A stretch of 64,000 nt of DNA from Dromiciops gliroides (lineage: Eukaryota > Chordata > Mammalia > Microbiotheria > Microbiotheriidae). Within the stretch, counting starts at the first letter, position 1. Each line of letters starts with the position of its first letter. A program made the translations under genes and the position numbers. The stretch is from assembly GCF_019393635.1 (NCBI RefSeq), contig NC_057863.1, positions 639,492,306 to 639,556,305 on the forward strand, read 5' to 3'. Shown here piece by piece: positions 48,196 to 59,324 of the stretch. Below the pieces are notes generated by a model. It was not told where the DNA came from. It worked only from the letters and a program-made list of their open reading frames with translations, and did no database searches.

Positions 48196-48600
48196 TTTGG
48201 TCATTTTTCAGTCATGTCTGACTCTTCATTGACCCCTTTCTTGGCAAAGATAATAGAGTAGTTTGCCATTTCCTCCTCTCTCTCTCTCTCTCTCTCTTTC
48301 GGGGCAATGTGGGTTAAGTGACTTGCCCAGGGTCACACAGCTAGTAAGTGTGTCTGAGGTCAGATTTAAATTCAGGTCCTCCTGAATCCAGGGCTGGTGC
48401 TTTATCCACTGCACCACCTAGCTGCCCCCGGCTATTTCCTTCTCTGGCTCATTTTACAGATGAGGAAACTGAGGCAAACAGAGCTATGTGACTTGCCCAG
48501 GGTCACTCAGCTAATATGTACCTGAGGTCATATTTGAACTCAGGTCTTCCTGACTTCAGACCCAGTGCTCTATGCACTATGGCACCACCTAACTGCCCCA
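48196..48600 (-). mobile_element. Mar1-type CORE-SINE (minus), split by a younger SINE
   Basis: Left part 'cagtcatgtctgactcttca' to 'gccatttcctcctc'; right part 'gctatttccttctctggctc' to 'cacctaactgcccc'. The interruption is the WSINE1-like copy at 48280-48429. Confidence 0.9.
48280..48429 (-). mobile_element. WSINE1-like CORE-SINE nested in Mar1
   Basis: Antisense copy whose tail is (CT)n on the + strand rather than poly-T. Flanks 'gccatttcctcctct' and 'ggctatttccttctct' are its duplication. Confidence 0.92.
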
Positions 48601-48607
48601 GGTATAT

Positions 48608-48830
48608 TACAGTGGTATGCTGATAAATGTTTAACCACTGCCTCTGGCAGGGTGGGTAAGATGTATGCAGGACACACTTTAAACTCTAATCTGCTTTAAA
48701 AAAACATTTTCTCCATCACTTTCTTAAGGCTATACAATCAACAAAACAATAAATTGAGCCCTGAGTTCTAGAGATTGCTGATTTCTGAGGCACTGAAAAT
48801 CTAACATCAACTCTCAAGATGCATATGAGC
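48608..48830 (+). repeat. Unnamed old interspersed repeat, copy C (plus)
   Basis: 'tgctgataaatgtttaacca', 'ccatcactttcttaaggcta' and 'aataaattgagccctgagtt' match copies A, B and D. Confidence 0.75.
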
Positions 48831-49202
48831 AGGCTCCAACACAGCCCTGGATAGAAGATAGATATAAGGCAGGAAAGACCTTATTTAGGAGGTGGCACTT
48901 GGAAGAAAGCTAGGGATTCTCCAAACATTCCCCTTTAAACTCCATCTCCCTTGAGCATATTTACCCTGGACTGAATCTGAAGCAACTGGTGGAAGTCGAG
49001 GACACCTGAGTTCTCCTCCCATTTCCCCCACTGACTTGTGAGTCATGAGATTTTATATATGTGTGTATGTGTATATGTAGGTATTCCAACCCTTAAAGTG
49101 CTATAAAATGCTATTTATTGTTATTATGGAATGGGATGCTGATCCTCTTTTTTCATTAACATATAATATTTTATTTCCCCCCAATTACATGTTAAAACAA
49201 TT

Positions 49203-49367
49203 TTTTTTCGTTTCTTCTTTCTTTTTTTTGGCAGGGCATTGAGGGTTAAGTGACTTGCCCAGGGTCACACAGCTAGTTAAGTGTCAAGTGTCTGAGACTG
49301 GATTTGAACTCAGGTCCTCCTGAATCCAAGGCCAGTGCTTTATCCACTGCGCCACCTAGCTGCCCCC
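49203..49367 (-). mobile_element. WSINE1-like CORE-SINE nested in L1
   Basis: Duplication 'taaaacaatt' (49193-49202 and 49368-49377). Confidence 0.94.
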
Positions 49368-49630
49368 TAAAACAATTGTTAACATTCTTTTTTTTTAAGT
49401 TTTGAGTTCTAAATTCTATCCCTTCTTCCTTTACTTCCCTCCCCCTTCCTGAGATGGTAAGCAATCAGATATAGGTTATAAATGTACAATCATGTAAAAC
49501 ATTTCCACATTAATCATTTTGTATAAGAAGACTTGGATAAAAGAAAGTTAAAAAGCATGCTTCATTCTGTATTCAAATAATATCAGTTCTTTCTCTGGAG
49601 GTGGATAGTATGCTTCATCATTGGTCTTTT

Positions 49631-49780
49631 TTTTTTTTTTAAGTGAGGCAATTGGGGTTAAGTGATTTGCCCGGGGTCACACAGCTAGTAAGTGTGTGTT
49701 AAGTGTCTGAGGCTGGATTTGAACTCAGGTACTCCTGACTCCAGGGCCGGTGCTCTATCCACTGCGGCACCTAGCTGCCC
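49631..49780 (-). mobile_element. WSINE1-like CORE-SINE nested in L1
   Basis: Perfect 15-bp duplication 'catcattggtctttt' (49616-49630 and 49781-49795). Confidence 0.96.
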
Positions 49781-49807
49781 CATCATTGGTCTTTTGGGAT
49801 TGTCTTG

Positions 49808-49915
49808 TCCAGGGTCACACAGCTAGTAAGTGTCAAGTGTCTGAGGTCGGATTTGAACTCAGGTCCTCCTGAATCCAGAGCCGGTGCTCTATCTACTGTG
49901 CCACCTAGCTGCCCC
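49808..49915 (-). mobile_element. WSINE1-like CORE-SINE lacking its 3' tail
   Basis: Antisense copy begins inside the core (tccagggtcac) with no poly-T, and the L1 does not resume beyond it. This suggests a deletion or recombination junction rather than a simple insertion. Confidence 0.85.
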
Positions 49916-50244
49916 TGATTGAGTATATTTCAAATGAGGTTGGTAGAGTGGAGCCAAGTTGGGGAGAATTTGAAAAGTCAATCGAGGGCCTTCTATGTTT
50001 TCTACTAGGGGCAACAGGGGGCCACTGGAATGTACTGAATTGGGAAATGAGATAGGCAAACCTTAGGGAAAATCACTTCGGCAGCTTTGTGGATAATGGA
50101 TTAGATTGGGGAAGAGACAAAGCAGGGGGACCCATTAGGAGGCAACTGGAACATTCAATGTATCAATTAGTTTGGCTAATTTGTTTTCTCTTCTTCCTCT
50201 TCCTCTTTGTCTTGAAATATGCTTTGTTATAAGAGGTGCCTCTT

Positions 50245-50400
50245 GGGGCAGCTAGGTAGTGCAGTGGATATAGCACCGGCCTTGGATTCAGGAGTACCTG
50301 AGTTCAAATCTGGCCTCAGACACATGACACTTACTAGCTGTGTGACCCTGAGCAAGTCACTTAACCCTCATTGCCCTGCAAAAAAAGCAAAAAAATAATA
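50245..50400 (+). mobile_element. WSINE1-like CORE-SINE
   Basis: Sense copy with an AAAAAAGC/AATAATA-type tail. Confidence 0.93.
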
Positions 50401-50443
50401 AAAATAATTTAATAGGCATCAGTGGCTTTAAAATTGCACTAAG

Positions 50444-50609
50444 AGGAGCCAGCTAGATGGTACAGTGGATAGAACACCGGCCCTGGAGTCAGGAGGACCT
50501 GAGTTCAAATACGGCCTCAGACACTTGACACTTACTTACTAGCTGTGTGACCCTGGGCAAGTCACTTAGTCCCAATTGCCTCACCAAAAAATCCCAAAAA
50601 ACCACAAAC
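50444..50609 (+). mobile_element. WSINE1-like CORE-SINE
   Basis: Sense copy with duplication 'aaa(t/c)tgcactaag' (50431-50443 and 50610-50622). Contains a small 'acttactt' duplication inside the core. Confidence 0.94.
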
Positions 50610-50634
50610 AAACTGCACTAAGACTTTTGGTACA

Positions 50635-50770
50635 CCTTGTATCACACTTAATAGTGTGCAGAATACATATGCTATCTAATTTGATCTTCACAACAACCCT
50701 GTCAGTAGGTGCTATTATTATCACCATCTTTCAGATGAGGAAACTGAGACTGAGAGAATATAATGCAAAG
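50635..50770 (-). mobile_element. CORE-SINE/MIR fragment (minus)
   Basis: 'tttgatcttcacaacaaccc' and 'ttcagatgaggaaactgaga' are the complement of a MIR 3' half. Confidence 0.65.
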
Positions 50771-51879
50771 CTATTTATTTGATTCAATATATTCCATCCA
50801 TCTCCAGAATTCTACAGTAGCAAGAGAATCTTCTAAGGACATGACCAGTCATTATCAAATGAGTCATGCCAATCCATTCCTCTGAGATGACTTTCCATTT
50901 ACACTGTCTATATTTTGTGCAGAGATGTTTTCACATCTTTCTCATTAGAATTAGAGCTTCTTGACAATTTAAACAATAGTTTTACATATAAATCAACCTC
51001 CGTAAGGAAAGAGTCTCTTCAGAAATGACTTTCTTCTTTTCTATCATCGGGAAACCAGCCACATTCTTACAGAAACTCTACTGAATGACTGACCAGGGTT
51101 GCCAAACATTTCATTTGAAAAGCCACCAGAAAAAAAAAGAAAATCCAACAACATAAGCAGAGGGAAAGTTTACATAGGAAAATAGCAACAATACTACAAT
51201 AAGGGACAGCATAAGATTTGTTTCAGCAAAATGTGTGTGATGGTCCATGATGGTTTCAAGATGGCTTGTCAAGTGTATAGCTGGCAAGCATGACATTTGT
51301 GCTGATAGAATGCAAATGTTCATAACATATTGATCAGTTGGTTACAAAGCTGATGAGGTATGATTGGAGGGGAACAGAGAGGAAGGAAGGAGCTTCTCTG
51401 GTGCAGTGTATAGTATATAAATGAAGGTAGTTCAACCATCCGTGGGAATCAGGTTGCACTAGAATGTGATCCCTTGTAGAGATTTGGAAACAATTTGATG
51501 ACAGGTTGGAAAATTTCAAGGACATATTTCACTTAGGTAAAAGTGTCAGAGTGGCTGGCTGTACCCCAAATCTTTTCTGCAAGTTAAAAATCATTTTCAT
51601 CATCGCTGGAATGTCCATTGTGACCTGGCCTAATCTTCTCACTTGGAGTTCCCAGGTCCTTAAAAAAACTTTGTTGATATGGTTAGTCTCTAATTTCCTT
51701 GGAAGCAGGGGCTGCTAAGGTTATGACAGGGCTCCTACAAACTATTCACAACCACAGAAATTTAGTATTAGCTGTCAAGAGGTAGTGTCCCTTTAGAAGG
51801 GATCCCAGAACAACCCCAGTTACTGTCCTATAAAGTAGTTTCCGTGGCCATCTGAGAGCTTCCTACTCTCATCTCCTCA

Positions 51880-52540
51880 CCCCAAGAGTCCTCTTCCCTC
51901 ATTGTCTCCTGAGCTCCCAGATCCTTCCTGAGCACCCTATGCTGAATTGCATTTAGCACCCCTTCTCCACTCACTCAGCATAGTGTCCCAGTCACTGAAC
52001 CCTCATCCCTCTCACTAAATACTCTCTCCCATTCACTGAGTCTCCATCTCTCCCCCTCTCAGCATACTATCCTATTCACTGAGCCATCAGAACACAGCCC
52101 TATTCATTGAGACTCCATTCTCCCGCACCCTTACTGAAACGCCCATCCCCCTCACTAAGCCGTCCCCCTCATTGAACATCCTGCCCTATTCATTGACCCT
52201 CATTCCTATTCCTGTCTCCTTCACGGAATCCTTTGCCCTCCTCATTGAGCCTCATTTCACCTCACCGAATCTCCCGCTTTTTGGACCCGCTATTGCCCTC
52301 CCTGGAAGTCCCATCCCCCTCCCTGAACCCCCACTTTTTCTTTGTCCTCCCATCTTTCTCGCTGAGTGTGCCATTCATTGGCTCGCCTGACCTCTTTGAT
52401 CAGCACGGTCCCACTCACTGAGCCTCCACCCCCCTCACGGGTCACCTAGCCACAGACTCCCCCCTTTACATCACTGAGTTCCCCTCCTCTCAGTGAGCCC
52501 CATTCCGCCCCTCGCTGAGTGTCTGGCTCTCACGGCGCTG
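51880..52540 (+). repeat. Degenerate pyrimidine-rich minisatellite, unit about 20 bp
   Basis: More than 20 imperfect copies of a '(c)ctc(a)ttcactgagcctcc'-like unit, with spacing of roughly 17-40 bp. The anchor cact/cattga(g/a) recurs across the whole stretch. No open frame is meaningful here. Confidence 0.75.
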
Positions 52541-53214
52541 TCCAACCACACCTCTGCCACTGTCACTGTTCTCATTTTCATGAAGCTCCTGCCAACACAG
52601 TATCAGGGCCCGGAAGGACTGGCTGCCTTTGTCCTCGCTGTCCTAGCAGGGGAGGAGGGAGTCACTGGCAGAGAGCCTTCATCATGACAGAGAAGGCGAA
52701 TGGACCGTAATGTCTCCAGTCTCCTTCTGAAGGTCAGGATCCAGACCTCAAACGAGCCCTGCCAGGGGAGCATCGGAGCTGCCAGCGCCCTTGGGGAACA
52801 CCTCCTGGGTCCCTCTGCGGATGTTCTCAATCTTCTCTGCTAGTTCTTTGTACAAATGGTAAATGTCACTGTTTGCCCCTCCCCGCCTTAGATAGAAAGT
52901 TCAACATACTAATTCAATTGAACCAGTTACGTTATTAAACTCAACCATCTACAGCAGGAGAAGGGACAGATTGGTGGATTCACTGGTCTAGGGAACAAAT
53001 TGATGACGAACATTCCCTCTCCCAATGCAAATCAGCTTCTTTCCTGTAACTTCCAGCCTCAGAAAGTTACCCAGAGCCCCAGGAAGTTCTCAGACTAGCT
53101 CAGGGGCACAGACACTTTATGCCAGAAGAAAACCTGAACACTGGTCTTCTGGGCTCAATATCCCCTATTCCACACTGCCTCTCATAGAGAGATTTTCCAA
53201 TTGCAAAACCCAGT

Positions 53215-53475
53215 AATGATGCTTTTTGATAGCTTTTACATAATACTTTAAGGTTGCAAAGGGTCTTACAAATATAGTCTCCTTTTATCCTCACAATAAT
53301 TACCTTAGGAGGCAGGTGCTATTATTATCCTCATGTTACAGATGAGGAAACTGAGGCAAACAAGGTCAAGTGACTTGCCCAGGGACACACAGCTAGTGTC
53401 GGAGCTCAGATCTGAACTCAGGTCTTCCTGACTCCAGGTGTGCACCATGGCATCACTTAGCTGCTACTTACTGCC
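53215..53475 (-). mobile_element. CORE-SINE (Mar/MIR type, minus)
   Basis: 'ttacagatgaggaaactgag', 'gtcaagtgacttgcccaggg' and 'gaactcaggtcttcctgact' are in antisense order. Confidence 0.85.
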
Positions 53476-53584
53476 TGTGTGACCTTGGGCAAGTCATGTT
53501 AGTATTCTGGGCCTCAGTTTCTTGGTCTGTAAAGGGTTTGGAGGAGGTCTCTAGTGTTCCAGCTCTAAAGTCCAATCAGATCCA

Positions 53585-53835
53585 ACAAATAATAATACCT
53601 AACATTTATACAGCATTTAAAGGTTTGCAAGGCTCTTTACATATACTGTCCCATTTGCTATGAGGCAGATGCAGTTATTATCCCCATTTTATGAGGATGA
53701 GGAAAGTGAGGCTCAGAGAAATTAAGTGACTTGCCCCAGGGTCCCACAGCTAATAAGCGACTGAGGCAAAATGTGCACTTAGTTCTTTCTGACTCCAAAT
53801 TCAATACTCCATGGCATTACACTACCTAAATGTCT
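53585..53835 (-). mobile_element. CORE-SINE (MIR type, minus)
   Basis: 'taatacctaacatttataca', 'aaattaagtgacttgcccca' and a worn SINE head complement at 53790-53830. Confidence 0.75.
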
Positions 53836-54018
53836 CAACATTTATTAAATGCTACATTTTTAAAAATTATGATAGGCTCTTATTAGATTTAGAGAGGCAG
53901 CATGGCCCCTGGCGTGGGTTCAAATCCTACCATTGACACAATAGTTGATGTGTTACCTTGGGCAAGTCATAGCCTCTCATGGTGTTGCAAGCACTTGTCT
54001 TAAACAATAAAATTACAG

Positions 54019-54203
54019 GGGGGCAGCTAGGTAGCACAGTGGATAAAGCATTGGCATGGATTCAGGAGGACCCGAGTTCAAATCCAGCCTCAGACATTTG
54101 ACACTTCCTATCTGTGTGACTCTGGCAAGTCACTTTAACCCTCATTGCCCCACAAAATAAAATAAAATAAAATCCATGTGTTCCAAAAAAACCAAACAAA
54201 ACC
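54019..54203 (+). mobile_element. WSINE1-like CORE-SINE
   Basis: Sense copy with a long AAATA-rich tail; duplication 'caataaa(a/g)ttacag' (54005-54018 and 54204-54217). Confidence 0.93.
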
Positions 54204-54421
54204 CAATAAAGTTACAGAGTAGCCTTTAAACACCAACCTGGGGAACTGATTTTATTCTAGGGGAAAGAGGGAGCCACTGAGATTTTTGAGGACATAATGT
54301 ATACACACATATATGTGTATGTGTATATGGACGTATAGACACATAGGCACACATACATATATTATTGTTGCGTGGAGAATTGGGCTGGAGAGAGGAGAGA
54401 GTAGAAACAAGAAGATCAATT

Positions 54422-54554
54422 TTTTTTTGTTTTTTGCAGGGTGATGAGGACTAAGTAACTTGCCCAGGGTCACACGGTGTCGGAGTTGGATTTGAACTCA
54501 GGTCCTCCTGAATCCAGGGCTGGTGTTTTATCCACAGTGCCACCTAGTTGTCCT
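54422..54554 (-). mobile_element. WSINE1-like CORE-SINE
   Basis: Antisense copy with a small internal deletion; duplication 'aaga(a/g)gatcaatt' (54409-54421 and 54555-54567). Confidence 0.92.
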
Positions 54555-54734
54555 CAAGAGGATCAATTAAATGACAATCAGGATTAAAAGGGCACAGTTG
54601 AATGTAGGAGCTGAGAGAGGAAGGAGAACAAATGATGACTCTGAGGCTGGAAACCTGGGTGCCTGGAAAGATGAGCTGGAGCCAGCTCTTACCAGCTCAT
54701 AGCAGATGAGTTAAATTTTTCATGTAAGCGTTTA

Positions 54735-55055
54735 CATCTTAGAATCAGGAAACACTGCAAATCAAAACCTGATTCATTTTAGTGTTGATGTCTAGACTTA
54801 GAAAGTGATAGAGAAAACTGTTAATAATGCTAATTAAACTTTTTCAAAAATAAAAGTATTTTATTATTTTCCAGTTACATGTAAGGATAGTTTTCAACAT
54901 TTATTTTTCATAGGATTTTTAGTTCCAGATTTTTCTCCCACCCTTCCTTCCCTCTCTCCTTCCCAAACAATCTGATATAGGTTGCTAATTGAACTTAAAA
55001 GTGAGTCCTGCATTCACTCCCCCCTCCCAAAGCTGGTTGTTAAACATTTACCAGA
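54735..55055 (-). repeat. Unnamed old interspersed repeat, copy D (minus), split by L1
   Basis: 'gttgatgtctagacttagaa' and 'gctggttgttaaacatttac' are the complement of copies B and C. The L1 piece at 54843-54982 separates the halves. Confidence 0.72.
54843..54982 (-). mobile_element. Severely 5'-truncated L1 (minus)
   Basis: 140 bp of L1 3' UTR complement ('attttattattttccagtta' to 'caatctgatataggt') with duplication 'tgctaatt(a/g)aactt' (54828-54841 and 54983-54996). Confidence 0.88.
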
Positions 55056-55213
55056 ACCCCTCTGGAAGGGGATGCTCTCAACAGAATTAGGGAGGAGCCA
55101 TAAGGGAAAGATTGGGATGGGGGAAGTTCTATTTTGGACATGTTGAGTGTGAAATACAGGAGAGGAGTACCTCTCTGGGAAGTCCCTCTACCAATGAAAT
55201 CACAGGTTAAGAT

Positions 55214-55369
55214 ATTAATTTATTTTATTTTTTTGGTGAGGCAATTGGGGCTAAGTGACTTGCCCAGGGTCACACAGCTAGTAAGTGTTAAGTGTCTGAG
55301 GCTGGATTTGAACTCAGGTCCTCCTGAATCCAGGGCCAGTGCTCTATTCACTGTGCCACTTAGCTGCCC
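55214..55369 (-). mobile_element. WSINE1-like CORE-SINE
   Basis: Perfect duplication 'cacaggttaagat' (55201-55213 and 55370-55382). Confidence 0.96.
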
Positions 55370-55776
55370 CACAGGTTAAGATTTTTAAAAAAATATATTC
55401 TAAAAAAATTTTTATATATTGTGCTAGACCAGGAGATACAAAGCCAGAGCCAAATTGGTCCTAACATTTTCCTGGGAGAATGTTGTATCACTTGCATGAA
55501 AATGAACCAATGAATTTAAACCAACCTTTCCACTTTACAAGTAGAGAAACTGAGGCTAAGAGACTCAATCAACAAACATTTATCAGAAGATTTCGATTTG
55601 CCTGTCCTATGCTAGGAGCTGCAGGTATAAAGAACAAAAAAAATCCCTGCTCTCCAGAATCTTGCCATCTCCTGAGATTGAAGTACATGTACACACATAT
55701 ATGTGAATTTCAAAAATACACAAAGTAAATACCAGGTAATTTCAACTTGCCCAGGTGACACAGCCTGATCTAGACC

Positions 55777-55959
55777 CTAGCTTCTTAAACTGTGGGTCAT
55801 GACCCATATGGGGGTTCTATAACTGAATGTGGGGGTTGCGAAAATTTTGGCAATAGTAAAAGGTTATGTATACCTATTTTATATACCTCTATACCTGGGT
55901 TCATGTAAAAATTTCTTGGGTGAAAGGGGTCCCGAGTGGAAAAAGTTTAAGAATCCCAG
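55777..55959. mobile_element. Short hAT-like non-autonomous DNA transposon
   Basis: Ends are inverted: left 'cttcttaaact' (55781-55791), right 'agtttaagaatccc' (55944-55957). The length of about 180 bp, absence of coding sequence and the cag/ctg-like extreme ends fit a hAT-type MITE. An 8-bp duplication could not be confirmed. Confidence 0.65.
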
Positions 55960-55984
55960 ATGGGCTTTAAGAAGTCCTGTGTAC

Positions 55985-56127
55985 GGGGCAGCTAGGTAGT
56001 GCAGTGGATAGAGCACTGGCCCTGGAGTCAGAGGACCTGAGTTCAAATCCAGTCTCAGACACTTGACACTTACTACTGTGTGACCCTGGGCATGTCACTT
56101 AACCCCAATTGCCTCACCCCCCCAAAA
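55985..56127 (+). mobile_element. WSINE1-like CORE-SINE
   Basis: Sense copy with duplication 'aa(g)aagtcctgtgtac' (55969-55984 and 56128-56142). Lies 25 bp beyond the hAT-like element. Confidence 0.95.
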
Positions 56128-56403
56128 AAAAGTCCTGTGTACTTGTTACCCTGTATTCTTTTCTGAAATTTGCTCTCCCCTTCTAGCTAGGGGGGGTGAT
56201 TAGAACAACTTGGGCTGCCTCACCTGGAGGGTGTCTGTTTTCCAGACAAAGCTACTTCCCCTCACTCCTGTCCTATATACTCCCCCCCACCGGAAATACA
56301 GAGAAAGACAAAAGCCGGTCCCTACCCTCAAGGAGCTCACAGACTAACTGAAGAAACCAGACTGTATAACCAACCATGTACAAACAAGATAAGAGATAAT
56401 TCT

Positions 56404-56555
56404 GGGGCGGCTAGGTGGCGCAGTGGATAAAGCACCGGCCCTGGATTCAGGAGTACCTGAGTTCAAATCCGGCCTCAGACACTTGACACTTACTAGCTGT
56501 GTGACCCTGGGCAAGTCACTTAACCCCCATTGCCCCCCCCCCCACACACAAAAAA
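56404..56555 (+). mobile_element. WSINE1-like CORE-SINE
   Basis: Sense copy, ggggcggctaggtggcgcag to a C/CA/A tail, flanked by 'agataattc'-like direct repeats. Confidence 0.94.
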
Positions 56556-57077
56556 AGATAATTCCAAGGCTGTGTGCTTGGATTGGCCGGAGGCATGGTG
56601 GAACCATCCACAGAAATGGGGAGATTAAGGTAAGGGGCAGCTTTGGGAGAGAGAACACCAGCAGTTCACTTCTGGAGATGCTGAGGACTTTGAGTGACAC
56701 TGGGACTGTTCTATGCCTCTTCAGAGCCCTGCGTCTGCCACCCTGCTCTTCCCTGGACGAAAGGACAAGCACGGCTTCCAGACACATCAACCAGACTAGC
56801 TAGAGCTGGTCTGAGCATGGATGTTCTTAGGGACAGTGACAAGATCCATCTTTAACCCTGGCCACCTTGAAATCTGAAGCTGGGACCCTGTGTTCATGCA
56901 TCCTCCCATGACCTGACTGTAAACACGACCATGAGGTGGAGAGGATACTTCTGAGGAAGGAAGGAAAGGCCCTGAGAGATGCCTTTAGGGGGTTACAGAT
57001 GCAAGGAATTTGGTGTTGTAATGACCATCTTTGAGGTTGAGGGTCTCTGGGAGCACAGAAGGGATGAAGCTTCTTTA

Positions 57078-57079
<2 letters not shown>

Positions 57080-57138
<59 letters not shown>

Positions 57139-57139
57139 T
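57080..57139 (+). repeat. (TG)n(AG)n compound microsatellite
   Basis: About 20 TG units followed by 9 AG units. Confidence 0.97.
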
Positions 57140-57932
57140 TGAGACTGACCCTGGAGGAATCAGACTCTTAGCTCTAGAACTATAAGAAGCTGACATCCAG
57201 GAAGAGTAAGGGCCCGGTCCCGGTCAGTTATACAGGTACCAAGAGCCAGCGGTAGAATCTGAACCCCAATCCTTTGGGTTCACATCCACAGAACTGGACT
57301 GTTTCACTGATGCCAAGGAGAGAACCCTATGGGCTTCTAGAGTTGACTTAATCCAGGCCCTAGAGAAGCTCTATAGGAATGACTGTAAAGTGGTGGCAGG
57401 AGGAGTCATTCTCAGGAACCACCACCTGCCTGTTGGATGGTTAGGACACTGCTGCCCTCTAGTGGGGAATGTGAGTCCCAGCAGGCCCCTCCCTCAGACA
57501 CCTGGGGAAAAACAGGCTTTTAATGTGTTGAGGTTAATCTGGGCAACTTCAGGATAGTCTACCCCTTCGTATGTCATTGTATGATATAATTAATATGTGA
57601 AAAGTTTTCAATAAATAGGCTGAAATGATGGGTAGAAATTAAAGTAGATAAAACTCCCTTCGGATAAATATAAAATCCTTGTTTGGGCACAAAAATTAGT
57701 TCACCCAATTGCCAGATGGGGAAGACCTGACCAGACCAGAGTTTAAGTGGAAAAGACTTAGGAGTTTTCTTGACCTCAAATGAAAAATGAGTCATCAGGA
57801 TGATATGTGACAAGGCTGCTGAAAAAGAAATGTGAATGTAATCTTGGGCTGTAAGAATAAAGGCCCAGGGTCTAGAAAGGAAACCATCTGCCTTGAGCAG
57901 AGTTGTAACCAGCAATTTTAGTCCCTTGCCTC

Positions 57933-58435
57933 TGTGATGAAATAATGGGATTTAGCAGATACTCAAAGACCCACCTGGAGATTAATCTAGACTGATTGAA
58001 TCAAGGGAGAGTGATTGACTGCTGATTGGCCTACTTCAAGTTAACTAGATTGTAATCACACCTGGCTAGCCCTTAAAAAGGTATTGTTCTCAGAAGCTAG
58101 ACTGTGAACTCAACTTGAGAACACCTTCAAAACCAATGGATTTGGATGATGCCAACCAATCAGCTTGAAGCAGTATGTAAGGACCGCCTCTGTTCCAGAC
58201 CTATAAAAAACTTCCACAATCAGCTTGCTGGAGAGTTCCTGATTAAAGCAGGCTTGTGGAGGAGGACTTGAGGAAGAACCCAATCAGGCTGGAACTCTAG
58301 GCTAGATAGTCTTTTTCTTAACTTTCTGAACTCCTTGTGAATATCTGTATGCTTTAATAAATGTTTAATGCCCAAAGACTGGTGCTGAATCTTCTAATTT
58401 AAGGCGATCACACAATATAGATTTTAAACATCACA
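57933..58435 (+). mobile_element. Solo LTR of an endogenous retrovirus (plus)
   Basis: 503 bp with inverted ends TGTGATG/CATCACA and a 4-bp duplication cctc (57929-57932 and 58436-58439). CCAAT box at 58153-58158, TATA ctataaaaa at 58201-58209, AATAAA at 58356-58361. A 4-bp duplication is common for class I (gamma-like) elements. No internal viral sequence adjoins it, so it is a recombination remnant. Confidence 0.9.
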
Positions 58436-58592
58436 CCTCAGAGCAAGCAGCACCAACTGAGGTCGGTCACACTGAAGGAGTTCTCTCCTTTTGTTCAATT
58501 TATTCGTGATGTGAAAATAATCCTTCAAGTATAATTTAGAAGAGGGCTGCATTTGGGGGCATGGGTCTGATTCCTGGATTTACCACATATTT

Positions 58593-58739
58593 TTTTGTGT
58601 GTGAGGCAGTGAGGGTTAAGGGACTTGCCCAGGGTCACACAGCTAGTAAGTGTCAAGTGTCTGAGGTCAGATTTGAACTCAGGTCCTCCTGACTCCAGCG
58701 CCGGTGCTCTATCCACTGTGCCACCTAGCGGCCCCATTG
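58593..58739 (-). mobile_element. WSINE1-like CORE-SINE
   Basis: Duplication 'accacatattt' (58582-58592 and 58740-58750). Confidence 0.95.
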
Positions 58740-58750
58740 ACCACATATTT

Positions 58751-58930
58751 AACCTCTTTGGCCTTGGGCACCTTACTTCCCATATTGGGGTCTCAGGTTC
58801 CTTTTCTGTCAAGTGAGAGGGTTGGACTAGGTAGCCTCTGAGGTCCCTCCCAGTTCTATGTCTAAGATCCTTGGACCTTGAGGATGTCCCTTCTCATCTC
58901 AGTTCCCTCATCTGTCAAATGAAAGGGAGT
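58751..58930 (+). mobile_element. MIR-type fragment
   Basis: 'ctcaggttccttttctgtca' and 'gagagggttggactaggtag' match the 3' half of CORE-SINEs. Confidence 0.6.
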
Positions 58931-59176
58931 ATCAATCATCCCTCACTCTCAGGCATGTGAACAGCCCATTTTTTCCACTGGTCCATTTCTTTGAGGACAT
59001 CCTTACCCCCCTTTCCCTTCATGATGAGTCCTTGTTTGTAATGTCTTGTAGCCTGTTCCCAATCACCGTGAGACTAGCCATTACCCTTTGGGTAAATTTC
59101 CATTTCAATTCTTTAGGAACTAAAGGGCTTCCATTTGACCCTGGCAGAAGAATATTGGTGTTAAAAGATGGGCTTT

Positions 59177-59324
59177 AGGGGCAGCTAGGTGGTACAGTGG
59201 ATAGAGCACCAGCCCTGGAGCCAGGAGTACCTGAGTTCAAATCTGACCTCAAACACTTGACACTTACTAGCTGTGTGACCCTGGGCAAATCACTTAACCC
59301 TCATTGCCTCATTAAAAAAAAAAA
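59177..59324 (+). mobile_element. WSINE1-like CORE-SINE in the L1 5' end
   Basis: Perfect duplication 'aaaagatgggcttt' (59163-59176 and 59325-59338). Confidence 0.96.

Larger units (their letters stand above)
49145..49807 (-). mobile_element. L1 3' end (minus), split by SINEs
   Basis: 'atattttatttccccccaat', 'tcagatataggttataaatg' and 'tcatcattggtcttttggga' match the complement of the marsupial L1 3' UTR. Three CORE-SINEs lie in or at the end of it. Confidence 0.8.

Noticed and set aside
48249..48600. Tandem direct-repeat look of neighbouring SINEs as a CRISPR-like array
   Set aside because: The repeated units are dispersed SINEs with A-rich tails and target duplications in a vertebrate genome.
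55969..56142. tRNA gene within SINE heads
   Set aside because: SINE heads are only tRNA-derived; no intact cloverleaf with matching acceptor stem was found here or in the other copies I read.
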